Positions 1 through 6,951 are shown, counted from the stretch's first letter. The stretch is DNA of 7,398 bases from Actinomycetes bacterium (GCA_030152105.1 JASLIH010000544.1:1-7398), one strand, 5' to 3'. Notes: generated by a model from the letters alone, not told the origin. Translations and numbers: made by a program.

Positions 1-263
1 TCCGCCAGATCCCGCCGCGGGCGGTCTCGAACTCAGAGAAGTCCAGCTGCCAGACCCGGTTCCGCTGGCGTGGTAGGTCCCGGAACCCCCGCCTCCGCAG
101 CCCCGCCCACGATCTGCGGTCTGCCGGGAACCCGGTCGCCAGCAGCAGTCCGCGCCGGCGGAGGCCCGCTGAACGGTGGAGTGGACACCTGGTGGCCGTC
201 GGCACCCATCATCGCGGCGATCTTGCGGTACCCCAGACGGGTGCGAGCGAGGTGGGCTAGGTT
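1..263 (-). pseudogene. DDE (rve-type) transposase remnant, frameshifted, cut by window edge
   Basis: Reading the minus strand, three frames together rebuild one transposase segment. The first (about 242-183) gives RLGYRKIAAMMGADGHQVS, which matches the helix-turn-helix region before the integrase core of IS3/IS481-type transposases. The reading then slips near 180 into a short piece STVQRA, and slips again near 163 into a frame running to the left edge. That last frame includes GLLLATGFPADRRSW and RVWQLDFSEFETARGGIW. The Asp in WQLDFSEF (codon 43-41) is expected to be the first residue of the DDE triad. Each slip is explained by one missing base. The N-terminal part is absent because recognisable homology stops near 263, shortly before the end of the neighbouring gene. 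The catalytic remainder lies outside the window. The copy is surely inactive. The broad class is clear, but the exact IS family is uncertain. Confidence 0.8.
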
Positions 264-288
264 CGTCGGCTCCCCGGGTCTCCCACGA

Positions 289-321
289 CTCGGCACGGCC
301 CGCGAGGCCGTGGTGGCCGAG
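289..321 (-). terminator. Candidate terminator hairpin after the DUF5107 gene
   Basis: Two contiguous 6-base arms, CTCGGC (289-294) and ACGGCC (295-300), pair with GGCCGT (306-311) and GCCGAG (316-321). The loop is CGCGA, and a 4-base bulge GGTG lies on one side. It sits 27 bases beyond the stop of the minus-strand DUF5107-TPR gene. There is no U-tract, which is common for actinobacterial terminators, so function is inferred from position and stem strength only. GC-rich DNA makes chance hairpins frequent. Confidence 0.4.
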
Positions 322-347
322 GTGCGCCGCGTCCTGGAGGTACGCGG

Positions 348-2162
348 TCAGGGTCGGGCGGCTCCGCCATCCAGCCGGAAGTCGTAGATGAAGGGCACGT
401 CCGACTGGGCGCCCGCCGCCCCTGGAGGTGCCCGATGGACGGCCAGCCAGAGGTCCGAGAGCGAGACCTCGCCTTCCCGCAGGTCGGCGATCTCCAGACC
501 GCCCGCGAGGATGGACTCGGCACGCCCGTTGTCACCGTGGAGCACGGCGGCCCGCGCCTCCAGGAACCGGAACCTCCCGGCAAACGACGACGGCGGCGCC
601 GTCTGCGCCAGCGCGATCGCCTCCGCGAGGCGGTCCGCCGCGATCAGCGCCTCGATCGCCTCCACCCGGAGCTGCGGAACGTCGGGCATCAGGTCCAGCG
701 CCCGCAGGTACTGCTCGGCCGACCGCCCGGGCGCACCCATGAGGCCGCTCGCGGCCGCGAGGTTGCGCAACGCGAGCCAGGAGTCCGGCTCCAGCGCGCA
801 CGCCGCCTCCCAGGCCTCGACGGCGGCCTCGCGATGGCCGGCACTCCATCGGACGACCCCCCGGTGCAGCATCGACGCGGCCGAGTCCGCCGCCGCTTCG
901 ACCAGGCCGGACCAGGACCTGCCGACGACATAGGAGCGCGGCGTTCCAGACGGCAGGGTGCCCGTTTCCAGCAGGGCGATCCAGGACTCCTGGTCGTCCC
1001 CGAGGCTGGATCGGGGGAACAGGCGGTCGAGGACGGGCGAGGGCGGCTCCCGCGCCATCTCACGCCGAAGCGACTCCAGAGCTCCCCATCCCGAGCCGGT
1101 GTGCACCCGCTCACCTTGCCGGTCGTCGGCCCGCGCGCCCCCGCCGAGCACGGACTCGGCCTGCGCCTCGGCGACCGCCGGCCCCAGGCACTCGACCGCG
1201 TCGGCCCACTCCCCGTGCACCGCCTCCGCGGGGACCGCGACCGGTCCGTAGACCTCGGTCCACGACCAGCTGGCTCCTGGGCCGAGCGGAACGTGCTCGA
1301 GCTGGGTCCTGGTCAGGCCGCCCTGGACCTCGAAGTAGGACTCGGTGGAGCCGCTGAGGAACTCCTGCCAGCGACGTCCGCCGGAGCTGTTTCCCCACGT
1401 GAACAGCTTCCGCCCACGGAGCCGTCCGGAGGACACCTGCAGCAGCCCGACGCCGGCCGCGTCGACCGCCGCGATCCAGGGGAGCCTCCCGGGGTCCAGC
1501 TCGAAGAAGTGGTCGGCGGTCCGCGGCGCCGCAAGCGGATAGGTGAGGTCGGCCCCCCCGGGCCCCGGCACGGGAACGCGACGGAGCCGTCGCCCGTAGG
1601 TGAACTCGAACGCCGAGTGGCTGGGGACCACGACCCGGGTGCCGAGGGAGCTGGCGACCGCCACGTTCGACCACCAGTAGACCGGCACGGCATGAGCGTT
1701 CGGGTTGGTCACCTTGATATCGACCGCAAGGCGGCGCGACCTGGGTCCCAGCCTGAAGTCCACCTGGTAGACAAGCTCACGCATACGCTCCCACTCGTAG
1801 ATGCGAAGGCCTGGAGCGCCATCGGGGAACCCGAGGGAAGCTGCGTGGACGGGCGAACATGTCAATGCCGTATGCCCTGTGGTTCCCAGGTTCCACTCGA
1901 CTCCGCCCGGGAACCAGGCATTTCGCAACCCGAAATTGCCGAACTGTATCCGGTCGTTGTTGTACAGCAGTTCTCGACCGCCAACCTTGTCCTGAAGCGA
2001 CCAGAGCCGGCCACCAAAGTCCAAGAGAACAGTGGCGAGGAGATAGTCATTCTCAAGGGTCGCGACGCTGGTCTCCTGTGGCACGAGCTCGCGTGAGTAG
2101 TCATCCTGCAGCAGGTATGGGAGCACGCTGCGAACGGTTCCGTAGCGGATGTTGCGCGCCAT
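348..2162 (-). CDS. DUF5107 domain protein with C-terminal TPR repeats
   Basis: The protein is 604 aa from the chosen start. Residues about 30-310 match the DUF5107 family, a predicted beta-sandwich resembling galactose-mutarotase-like folds. Hallmarks visible are LENDYLLATVLLDFGGRLW (36-54), the block GGVEWNLGTTGH (86-97), VPVYWWSNVAV (159-169), RLRGRKLFTWG (247-257) and LTRTQLEHVPL (283-293). Residues about 430-560 form alanine-rich helical pairs typical of TPR repeats (for example AAVEAWEAACALEPDSW), presumably for protein binding. No signal peptide or membrane segment is seen, so a cytoplasmic location is inferred. The family's reaction is not established; a sugar or sugar-conjugate role is only suggested by the fold. 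The start at 2162 was chosen because GGGGGAG lies 11 bases upstream. An in-frame ATG at 2207 (619 aa) lacks any ribosome site. The frame stays open to 2477, but that extension looks non-coding. The gene is transcribed away from the 2652-4124 operon. Confidence 0.9.
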   Translation of the reverse strand: MARNIRYGTVRSVLPYLLQDDYSRELVPQETSVATLENDYLLATVLLDFGGRLWSLQDKVGGRELLYNNDRIQFGNFGLRNAWFPGGVEWNLGTTGHTALTCSPVHAASLGFPDGAPGLRIYEWERMRELVYQVDFRLGPRSRRLAVDIKVTNPNAHAVPVYWWSNVAVASSLGTRVVVPSHSAFEFTYGRRLRRVPVPGPGGADLTYPLAAPRTADHFFELDPGRLPWIAAVDAAGVGLLQVSSGRLRGRKLFTWGNSSGGRRWQEFLSGSTESYFEVQGGLTRTQLEHVPLGPGASWSWTEVYGPVAVPAEAVHGEWADAVECLGPAVAEAQAESVLGGGARADDRQGERVHTGSGWGALESLRREMAREPPSPVLDRLFPRSSLGDDQESWIALLETGTLPSGTPRSYVVGRSWSGLVEAAADSAASMLHRGVVRWSAGHREAAVEAWEAACALEPDSWLALRNLAAASGLMGAPGRSAEQYLRALDLMPDVPQLRVEAIEALIAADRLAEAIALAQTAPPSSFAGRFRFLEARAAVLHGDNGRAESILAGGLEIADLREGEVSLSDLWLAVHRAPPGAAGAQSDVPFIYDFRLDGGAARP

Positions 2163-2173
2163 CTCCGTCACGG

Positions 2174-2180
2174 CTCCCCC
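2174..2180 (-). promoter_or_regulatory. Ribosome binding site deciding the DUF5107 start
   Basis: On the minus strand GGGGGAG lies 11 bases before the ATG at 2162-2160. The spacing is a little long, but the upstream in-frame ATG at 2207 is preceded by CGGGTGTGACACC, which has no Shine-Dalgarno match. This favours the shorter protein. Confidence 0.45.
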
Positions 2181-2207
2181 AGCGCCGTCAATCACCTGAA
2201 CCTGCAT

Positions 2208-2651
2208 GGTGTCACACCCGGTCCGTGGCCGGTTCCCAAGGGTGACGCTGTCGGGCTCCTGGCTTGGAGATCGGTAGGGAACGGCCCATTCCCTGCCACC
2301 TCCCGGCAGACCCTCTGCCCCAAGCGCCTCCGGCGCTGAGTCGTCGAGGGGCCGCCGGTGCTCAGCTCTCACCACGGGTTCGGGTGGGCTGCGCAGGTCG
2401 CCGCCATACCCGTCGGGCCTCGGCTGGGAGCTACCGGGCCCAGGCGCCGCCGGTCGCGGCGACCAGGTGCAACGCACTCGTCACCTGCCGGCATGCCCAG
2501 AAGGCTCGATCCCGGCCGCGAGCCGGAGTGTCGCTTTGGGCACACGTGAACGGCGGCATATACTGGCGCGGCGAACGAGAAGGCAAGCTCACGGCCTCGG
2601 CGATCCGTTCCACCACGTCTGCAGCTGGAGCGCTACCAACAAGGAGAAGTC
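2208..2651. other. Divergent intergenic region without a recognisable gene
   Basis: This region separates the minus-strand DUF5107 gene from the plus-strand DUF6325 operon. Several frames stay open through it because of high GC, but none gives a recognisable protein or a convincing start. It contains a sigma-70-like promoter pointing right (separate entry). Two small symmetric elements are visible: GGTGT-C-ACACC (2208-2218), touching the alternative ATG, and GGGAA-N7-TTCCC (2277-2293). Either could be an operator, but both have arms of only five bases. I see no riboswitch, tRNA or transposon end. Confidence 0.5.
2536..2564 (+). promoter_or_regulatory. Candidate sigma-70-type promoter of the DUF6325 operon
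   Basis: The -10 box TATACT (2559-2564) matches TATAAT at five of six positions. It lies 17 bases after TTGGGC (2536-2541), which keeps the TTG of the -35 consensus. This is the only strongly AT-rich -10-like element in the intergenic stretch. Transcription would begin near 2571, leaving a leader of about 80 bases before the DUF6325 start. Confidence 0.5.
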
Positions 2652-3065
2652 ATGGCAGTGGGTCCCGTCGACGTCTACATCATCGGCTTTCCCGGCAACA
2701 AGTTCACCGGGCGTATCGCCCCGGCGATCATCGAGCTGGTGGAGAACGGCACGATCCGAGTGCTCGATCTGCTCTTCGTGATGAAGGACGCAGACGGCGT
2801 CGTGACATCACTCAAGGCTGCCGACATCGACGAGGAGGGCGCGGCCTTCCTCTCGATCAGCACCACCCAGCCGGGTGCGTTGGGGCCCGAGGACGCCGAG
2901 GAGGTCAGCGACGACCTCCCGTCCAACAGCTCGGCCCTCCTGGTCGCATTCGAGAACCTCTGGGCAGGGAAGCTGGTCGACGCCCTCCAGGCCGCGGACG
3001 CTGTCGTGATCGACTCGATCCGGATCCCGGTCGAGGTCGTGACGGCCGCGATCGACGCAAGCTAG
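2652..3065 (+). CDS. DUF6325 family protein
   Basis: This is a 137-aa acidic protein. The layout is characteristic of DUF6325: a first beta strand VDVYIIGFPGNKFTG (6-20) with the FPGNKF motif, then a helix and the strand TIRVLDLLFVMKDADG (35-49). A loop with GALGPEDAEEV (75-85) follows, then a second half with SSALLVAFENLWA (93-105) and the final strand AVVIDSIRIPVEVV (117-130). The two halves look like a ferredoxin-like duplicated beta-alpha-beta arrangement (my inference). No signal peptide or membrane helix is seen. The function of the family is unknown. The start is firm: AAGGAG at 2641-2646 lies five bases before the ATG. It is the first gene of an apparent three-gene operon, 32 bases before the SHOCT gene. 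A DUF6325 gene beside a SHOCT gene is a recurrent actinobacterial pairing, which supports functional coupling. Confidence 0.9.
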   Translation: MAVGPVDVYIIGFPGNKFTGRIAPAIIELVENGTIRVLDLLFVMKDADGVVTSLKAADIDEEGAAFLSISTTQPGALGPEDAEEVSDDLPSNSSALLVAFENLWAGKLVDALQAADAVVIDSIRIPVEVVTAAIDAS

Positions 3066-3097
3066 ACCCCATCCACTTCGAGATCGAGAGGAACGAC

Positions 3098-3364
3098 ATG
3101 GGACTTCTCCGTATGGCGGCCCGCACCGCCGTCGTCGCGGGAACCGCCACCGCCGTGGCCGGCCGCGTGCAACGTCGTCAGGCCAACAAGTGGGACCAGC
3201 AGGACGCGCAGCAGGACGAGCAGCAGTACCAGCAGGAGGCGCCGCCGCCGGAGGCGGAGGACGACGCGACCGCACAGCTCCAGAACCTGGCGAAGCTGCA
3301 TGGCCAGGGCGTGCTCACCGATGAGGAGTTCGCGGCCGCCAAGGCCAAGATCCTCGGAATCTGA
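3098..3364 (+). CDS. Small SHOCT-domain protein with Gln-rich linker
   Basis: This 88-aa protein has three parts. The N-terminal stretch (1-25) is alanine/valine-rich and ends in Arg residues (RVQRR), so it might be a weak membrane or amphipathic helix. Residues about 28-58 form a low-complexity Gln/Asp/Glu/Pro linker with repeated QQD/QQE units. Residues about 60-88 are a SHOCT domain ending in LHGQGVLTDEEFAAAKAKIL. SHOCT modules are short C-terminal oligomerisation or tethering helices attached to varied partners, and no enzymatic role is expected. GAGAGG (3086-3091) precedes the ATG at a good distance. The same frame is open upstream to 2264, but that part crosses the DUF6325 gene out of frame and has no merit. 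It lies between the DUF6325 and methyltransferase genes and probably works with the former. Confidence 0.9.
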   Translation: MGLLRMAARTAVVAGTATAVAGRVQRRQANKWDQQDAQQDEQQYQQEAPPPEAEDDATAQLQNLAKLHGQGVLTDEEFAAAKAKILGI

Positions 3365-3383
3365 CCGGACACTCGCGGGACCT

Positions 3384-4124
3384 GTGCGGCACGTCGAGGC
3401 GTACTCGAGGCTCGCGGGGGTCTACGACGAGATCGTCATCGACCCCTGCCATGACCAGTGGGCCTCGTTCCTCCATGAGCTCTGGAGTGCCGACCCGGAC
3501 GGCGTGCGCTCCGTGCTCGACCTGTGCTGCGGCACCGGCCTCCTGGCGGGTGAGCTGATCGCACGCGGCTACCGAGTCGTCGGCGTCGATGCATCCGACG
3601 CGATGCTGGCCCTCGCTCGCGAGCGCCTCGGCCCCGACGTGGCGTTGCGCCGGATGACCCTCCCCGACCTCCCGGTCGAAGGGGTCTTCGACGCGGCGGT
3701 CTGCACCTTCGACGGTCTCAACTACCTCACTCCGGACGAGTTGCGACTGACGATGGCCGCGGTCGCCCTCCGGCTTCGGCCCGCCGGGTGGCTCGTCTTC
3801 GACCTCCACACCGACGCGATGATGAACTTCACCATCTCCAACCCCGAGGTCGCGGGTACATCGGCCGGGAACGACTTCGTCATCAGCAGCATCGTCGATC
3901 CCGGCGCCCGCACCTGCGACACCAGGATCGAGCTCACGCGGCCCCGTGACGGTGACCCGTTCAGCGAGCAGCACCGGCAGTACTTCCACACCGATGCGGA
4001 TGTCCGTGCCTGCCTCCACGACGCGGGCTTCGCGGTGACCGCGGTCGTCGAGGAGTACACACACCAGCCGGCAGACGCCTCGACCCTGCGCGCGACCTGG
4101 ACGGCACGGCGTCTACCGACGTGA
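3384..4124 (+). CDS. Class I SAM-dependent methyltransferase
   Basis: This is a 246-aa enzyme of the Methyltransf_11/25 type, expected to move a methyl group from S-adenosylmethionine to an unknown acceptor, probably a small molecule. The N-terminal helix HVEAYSRLAGVYDEI is typical of the class. Motif I is SVLDLCCGTGLLA (43-55) and binds the SAM methionine part. Asp69 in YRVVGVDASDAML should hold the ribose. Motif FDAAVCTFDGLNYL (102-115) is the fourth-strand region, and LRPAGWLVFDLHT (131-143) is the post-motif strand. The C-terminal half (HRQYFHTDADVRACLHDAGF) follows the usual pattern. The start GTG at 3384 is 19 bases after the SHOCT stop, with only a weak CGGGA before it. The in-frame ATG at 3300 lies inside the SHOCT gene and would add low-complexity residues, so I rejected it. 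It is the last gene of the operon. Length is normal for a single-domain methyltransferase. Confidence 0.88.
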   Translation: MRHVEAYSRLAGVYDEIVIDPCHDQWASFLHELWSADPDGVRSVLDLCCGTGLLAGELIARGYRVVGVDASDAMLALARERLGPDVALRRMTLPDLPVEGVFDAAVCTFDGLNYLTPDELRLTMAAVALRLRPAGWLVFDLHTDAMMNFTISNPEVAGTSAGNDFVISSIVDPGARTCDTRIELTRPRDGDPFSEQHRQYFHTDADVRACLHDAGFAVTAVVEEYTHQPADASTLRATWTARRLPT

Positions 4125-4134
4125 TCTTCTGCGC

Positions 4135-4173
4135 CGGCAGGAGGCCACGAGCGCTCGCGTCGCCTCGCTGCCG
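4135..4173 (+). terminator. Candidate terminator hairpin after the methyltransferase
   Basis: Starting 10 bases after the methyltransferase stop, CGGCAG (4135-4140), AGGC (4142-4145) and ACG (4147-4149) pair in order with CGT (4158-4160), GCCT (4162-4165) and CTGCCG (4168-4173). This makes thirteen pairs broken by small internal loops, around an eight-base loop. No U-tract follows. Nested complementarity directly after the operon makes it a good U-less terminator candidate. It may also limit read-through from the opposite direction, because the sulfatase gene converges on it. Confidence 0.5.
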
Positions 4174-4268
4174 TCCCTGGAAGCGGACCCTGCGCATCAT
4201 CTGAAGAGGATGAACCGGCACGTCCAGGCGAGGCATGGTCGTAGCGCGAGCCGGCTGGTCACTGCCGA

Positions 4269-4548
4269 TCACCCGGCCGCTTGGCCGGTGGAGTCGTCGG
4301 TGACGGGCTCGGCGCCCGAGCGTCCGACGACCAGGCCCCGCCGCCGAGCCCAAACCTGCCGGGCTGGGTCCTGATCGCATCCTCACGACCCCTTGGTCCC
4401 GGATGTCGCGGACAAAGAGGCTGAGCAGGCCCTGGGCTGGCGTCGTGTCGCCTTCCAGTTCGAAGTCGGCGGAGACGACGGCGTTGCCGCTCGGGAGCGG
4501 GGCGTCGGACTCGACGACCTGCTCCAGCTCACCGATCCCGTTGTAGAC
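4269..4548 (-). pseudogene. 3' fragment of a second arylsulfatase gene, frameshifted
   Basis: On the minus strand, starting at 4548, the reading is VYNGIGELEQVVESDAPLPSG, then SADFELEG and GLLSLF. This lines up with the C-terminal domain of the intact neighbour (VYNFVGMLEQRVDATEDLPTG and onward, its residues 661-747). After a slip near 4375 the frame gives IRTQPGRFGLGG against the neighbour's IKTQPGKFMIAG. After another slip near 4340 it gives GLVVGRSGAEPVTDD against GLCVGRDSGEPVTDD. It then stops at 4271-4269. Each slip fits one lost base. The substitutions are many, so this is an old paralogue and not a fresh duplicate. The catalytic domain is gone. It begins only about 45 bases after the intact sulfatase stop, suggesting a former tandem gene pair. 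Confidence 0.75.
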
Positions 4549-4590
4549 GGGCGTTCCCCGGTTCCCTCTCGTTGAGTCAATCGGCGACGG

Positions 4591-6951
4591 CTACTCGCGC
4601 GCCAGCATCGCCTGGGCCTCGCGCTCGAGGTCGACGAAGGGCTCGCCGCTCACGTCGACCGCGACCCGCTTGATCGTGCCGCCCGTGAAGCGCCAGGGCG
4701 CGTCGCCCGGATAGTCATCGGTGACTGGTTCGCCGCTGTCGCGGCCGACGCACAAGCCTTCGCCGGCGATCATGAACTTGCCGGGCTGGGTCTTGATGCG
4801 GCCCTCGCCGACCTTCTTGTCGCCGTGATACAGCGACAGGATCCCGGTGGACACGTGCGGCGGGTCCTCGCCGTCCTTGTCGAACGACGCGGACAGGAGC
4901 AGGTCCTCGCCGGTCGGGAGGTCCTCGGTCGCGTCGACCCGCTGTTCCAGCATGCCGACAAAGTTGTAGACATAGTGCAGCCGGTCGTCTCTCACATAGA
5001 GAGAATGGCCACCGAAGCGTGAGCCGTGAGCGAACAACACGCCCTGGGCGCCGGCGGCGGGGACGTCGACCTGCGCAGCGATTGAGTAGGAGCGGTTGCG
5101 GATGTTGACAGCCTGCGACTCGGGCGCCTCCGCGACATCGGGGTAGTAGATGTACCGGTCTCGGGGCGGCGAGAGCACGGGCCTCGGCGTGACGAAGATC
5201 TCGAGCGCCGAGCGGTCGTCGAGGGGGAAGGCCCCGTTCGCGCCCGCCTCGGCGAACCATAGGTTCACCAGCTCCCGGACTTTCTCTGGGTGTTGGTCCG
5301 CGAGGTTGTGCAGCTCCGCGCGGTCGACGTCGGTGTGGTACAGCTCCCACTGGTCGTCGTTGAAGTTGCTCCACCCGCTGAGCGTCGGATGGTTGGTGAT
5401 CGCCTTCCAGCCCTCGTGCCAGATGCCCCGCGAGCCGAGCATCGAGTAGAACTGGGTGACGCGCTCTGAAGGGGCGGAGGCGTCGTCGAAGCTGTAGCGC
5501 ATGCTCACGCCGTCGAAGTGGCTCTGGACGTGACCCTTGATCGTCGCCGGAGCCTCGACCCCGAGACAGTCAAGGATCGTCGGCACGATGTCGATGGCGT
5601 GGTGGTACTGGCCACGAAGCTCGCCTCTGGCCTGCATGCCGGCCGGCCACGAGAGGATGCAGGCGTCGCTGGTGCCGCCGTTGAACTCGTATCGCTTCCA
5701 CATCTTGAAGGGCGTATTGAACGCCATCGCCCAGCCGTTCGGGTAGTGGTTGTAGCTCCTCGGGCTGCCGAGGTCGTCCAACAGCGCCAGGTTCGACGCC
5801 ATGTCGTCGGGGATGCCGTTGGCGAACTTCATCTCGTTCACCGAGCCGTTCGGGCCGCCCTCCCCCGATGCGCCGTTGTCCGAGACGAGGATCACCAGCG
5901 TGTTGTCCCGCTGGCCGGTCGCCTCGAGGTAGTCCAGGAGCCTCCCGATGTGGTGGTCGGCGTGGGACAAGAACCCGGCGTAGACCTCGGCCATCCGCGA
6001 GAACAGTCGCTTCTCGTCACCGGAGAGCGAGGCCCAGGGCCGCGTGACGTCCATCGCCGGGAACGGCTTGCCGTCTGGACCGGTGCGGGTCTCGGGCGTG
6101 CCGATCGGGTTGATCGGGGGCAGTTCGGTGTTCGTTGGAACGATGCCCATCTCCTTCTGGCGCGCAAGCGTCTGCTCCCGGATCGCCTCGTAGCCCATGT
6201 CGAACCGGCCCTTGTACGGGGCGCTCCATTCGTTGGCGACGTGATGCGGCGCGTGGCAGGCACCAGGCGCGTAATACAGAAAGAACGGCTTCTCGGGCGC
6301 GATTGTCTTGGCGTCCTTGATGAATTCGATTGCCTTATCGGTAATATCGTCGGTGAAGTGATAGCCCTCCTCAGGCGACTTCGGCTGGTCGACCGGGTGG
6401 TTGTCGTAGACCAGATCGGGATACCACTGGTTGGTCTCGGCGCCCAAGAACCCGTACCAGCGCTCGAACCCCCGACCCGACGGCCAGTTCCGCCGCGTGG
6501 AGGCAAGGTTCATCTCGTCGTCCGGACACAGGTGCCACTTGCCGACCATGTAGGTGTTCCAGCCGAGCTCGCCGAGGGTCTCGGCGATCATGCCGTTCTC
6601 GGGGGGGATCGTGCCGCTCGCCGCCGGGAACCCGCTCGCGGCCTCGGTGATACAGGCCATCGAGTTGCGGGTGTGGTTGCGGCCAGTCAGGAGGCAGGAC
6701 CGGGTGGGCGAACAGAGCGCCGTCGTGTGCCACTGTGTGTAGCGAACGCCCTCAGCCGCGATCCGGTCGATGTTCGGTGTCTCGATGGGCCCTCCGTAGC
6801 AGCCCATCGCCGAGAACCCGACGTCGTCGAGCACGACATAGACAACGCTCGGGGCCCCCTCCGGCGCCTTGGCTGGCTCGAACGGCGCCCAGTCAGGAAC
6901 CGAGTCCCGGATGTCGACATTGATTGTGCCCTTGAAGCTCGGCTGCGCCAT
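4591..6951 (-). CDS. Cys-type arylsulfatase (long, AtsA/AtsD-like)
   Basis: This 786-aa sulfatase hydrolyses sulfate esters; its substrate is unknown. The signature CSPTR puts the catalytic Cys at residue 80, to be oxidised to formylglycine by a formylglycine-generating enzyme not encoded in this window. Metal and sulfate ligands are visible: Asp42-Asp43 in VLDDVGF, Lys138 and His140 in GKWH, His233 in GACHAPHH, Asp358-Asn359 in SDNGAS, and Lys416 or Lys419 in FKMWKRYEFNGG. The catalytic part ends near 590. Residues about 615-770 form a separate beta-rich C-terminal domain (GGHSLYVRDDRLHYVYN and onward), probably a lectin-like jelly roll. The length is close to mycobacterial AtsA and AtsD (about 787 aa). 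No signal peptide is seen, so cytoplasmic action is inferred. The start at 6951 has AGGGAG seven bases upstream; an ATG at 7023 lacks one. It converges on the methyltransferase operon and is followed by a decayed sister gene. Confidence 0.95.
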   Translation of the reverse strand: MAQPSFKGTINVDIRDSVPDWAPFEPAKAPEGAPSVVYVVLDDVGFSAMGCYGGPIETPNIDRIAAEGVRYTQWHTTALCSPTRSCLLTGRNHTRNSMACITEAASGFPAASGTIPPENGMIAETLGELGWNTYMVGKWHLCPDDEMNLASTRRNWPSGRGFERWYGFLGAETNQWYPDLVYDNHPVDQPKSPEEGYHFTDDITDKAIEFIKDAKTIAPEKPFFLYYAPGACHAPHHVANEWSAPYKGRFDMGYEAIREQTLARQKEMGIVPTNTELPPINPIGTPETRTGPDGKPFPAMDVTRPWASLSGDEKRLFSRMAEVYAGFLSHADHHIGRLLDYLEATGQRDNTLVILVSDNGASGEGGPNGSVNEMKFANGIPDDMASNLALLDDLGSPRSYNHYPNGWAMAFNTPFKMWKRYEFNGGTSDACILSWPAGMQARGELRGQYHHAIDIVPTILDCLGVEAPATIKGHVQSHFDGVSMRYSFDDASAPSERVTQFYSMLGSRGIWHEGWKAITNHPTLSGWSNFNDDQWELYHTDVDRAELHNLADQHPEKVRELVNLWFAEAGANGAFPLDDRSALEIFVTPRPVLSPPRDRYIYYPDVAEAPESQAVNIRNRSYSIAAQVDVPAAGAQGVLFAHGSRFGGHSLYVRDDRLHYVYNFVGMLEQRVDATEDLPTGEDLLLSASFDKDGEDPPHVSTGILSLYHGDKKVGEGRIKTQPGKFMIAGEGLCVGRDSGEPVTDDYPGDAPWRFTGGTIKRVAVDVSGEPFVDLEREAQAMLARE

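Noticed and set aside
435..2096. Long plus-strand open frame of 553 codons opposite the DUF5107 gene
   Set aside because: It is the antisense shadow of a GC-rich gene. Composition is Arg/Gly/Pro-rich with no recognisable domain, while the minus strand encodes clear conserved blocks.
2163..2477. Longer starts for the DUF5107 protein (2207 or 2477)
   Set aside because: Neither has a Shine-Dalgarno sequence, and the extra residues do not look like the family. 2162 has GGGGGAG upstream.
2264..3097. Upstream in-frame extension of the SHOCT gene giving a 366-aa protein
   Set aside because: The extension crosses the promoter and the DUF6325 gene out of frame, is low-complexity, and the ATG at 3098 has its own ribosome site.
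3300..3383. ATG start for the methyltransferase at 3300
   Set aside because: It would overlap the SHOCT gene by 65 bases and add Arg/Ser/Pro-rich residues not seen in the family. GTG at 3384 starts just before the conserved first helix.
4150..4268. Possible further sulfatase relic or small gene on either strand
   Set aside because: No frame or combination of frames gave recognisable protein blocks beyond the relic stop at 4269.
4273..4288. Short hairpin CCGGCC-GCTT-GGCCGG
   Set aside because: It lies at the end of the sulfatase relic, has only six pairs and no U-tract. A chance stem in GC-rich DNA is as likely as a terminator.
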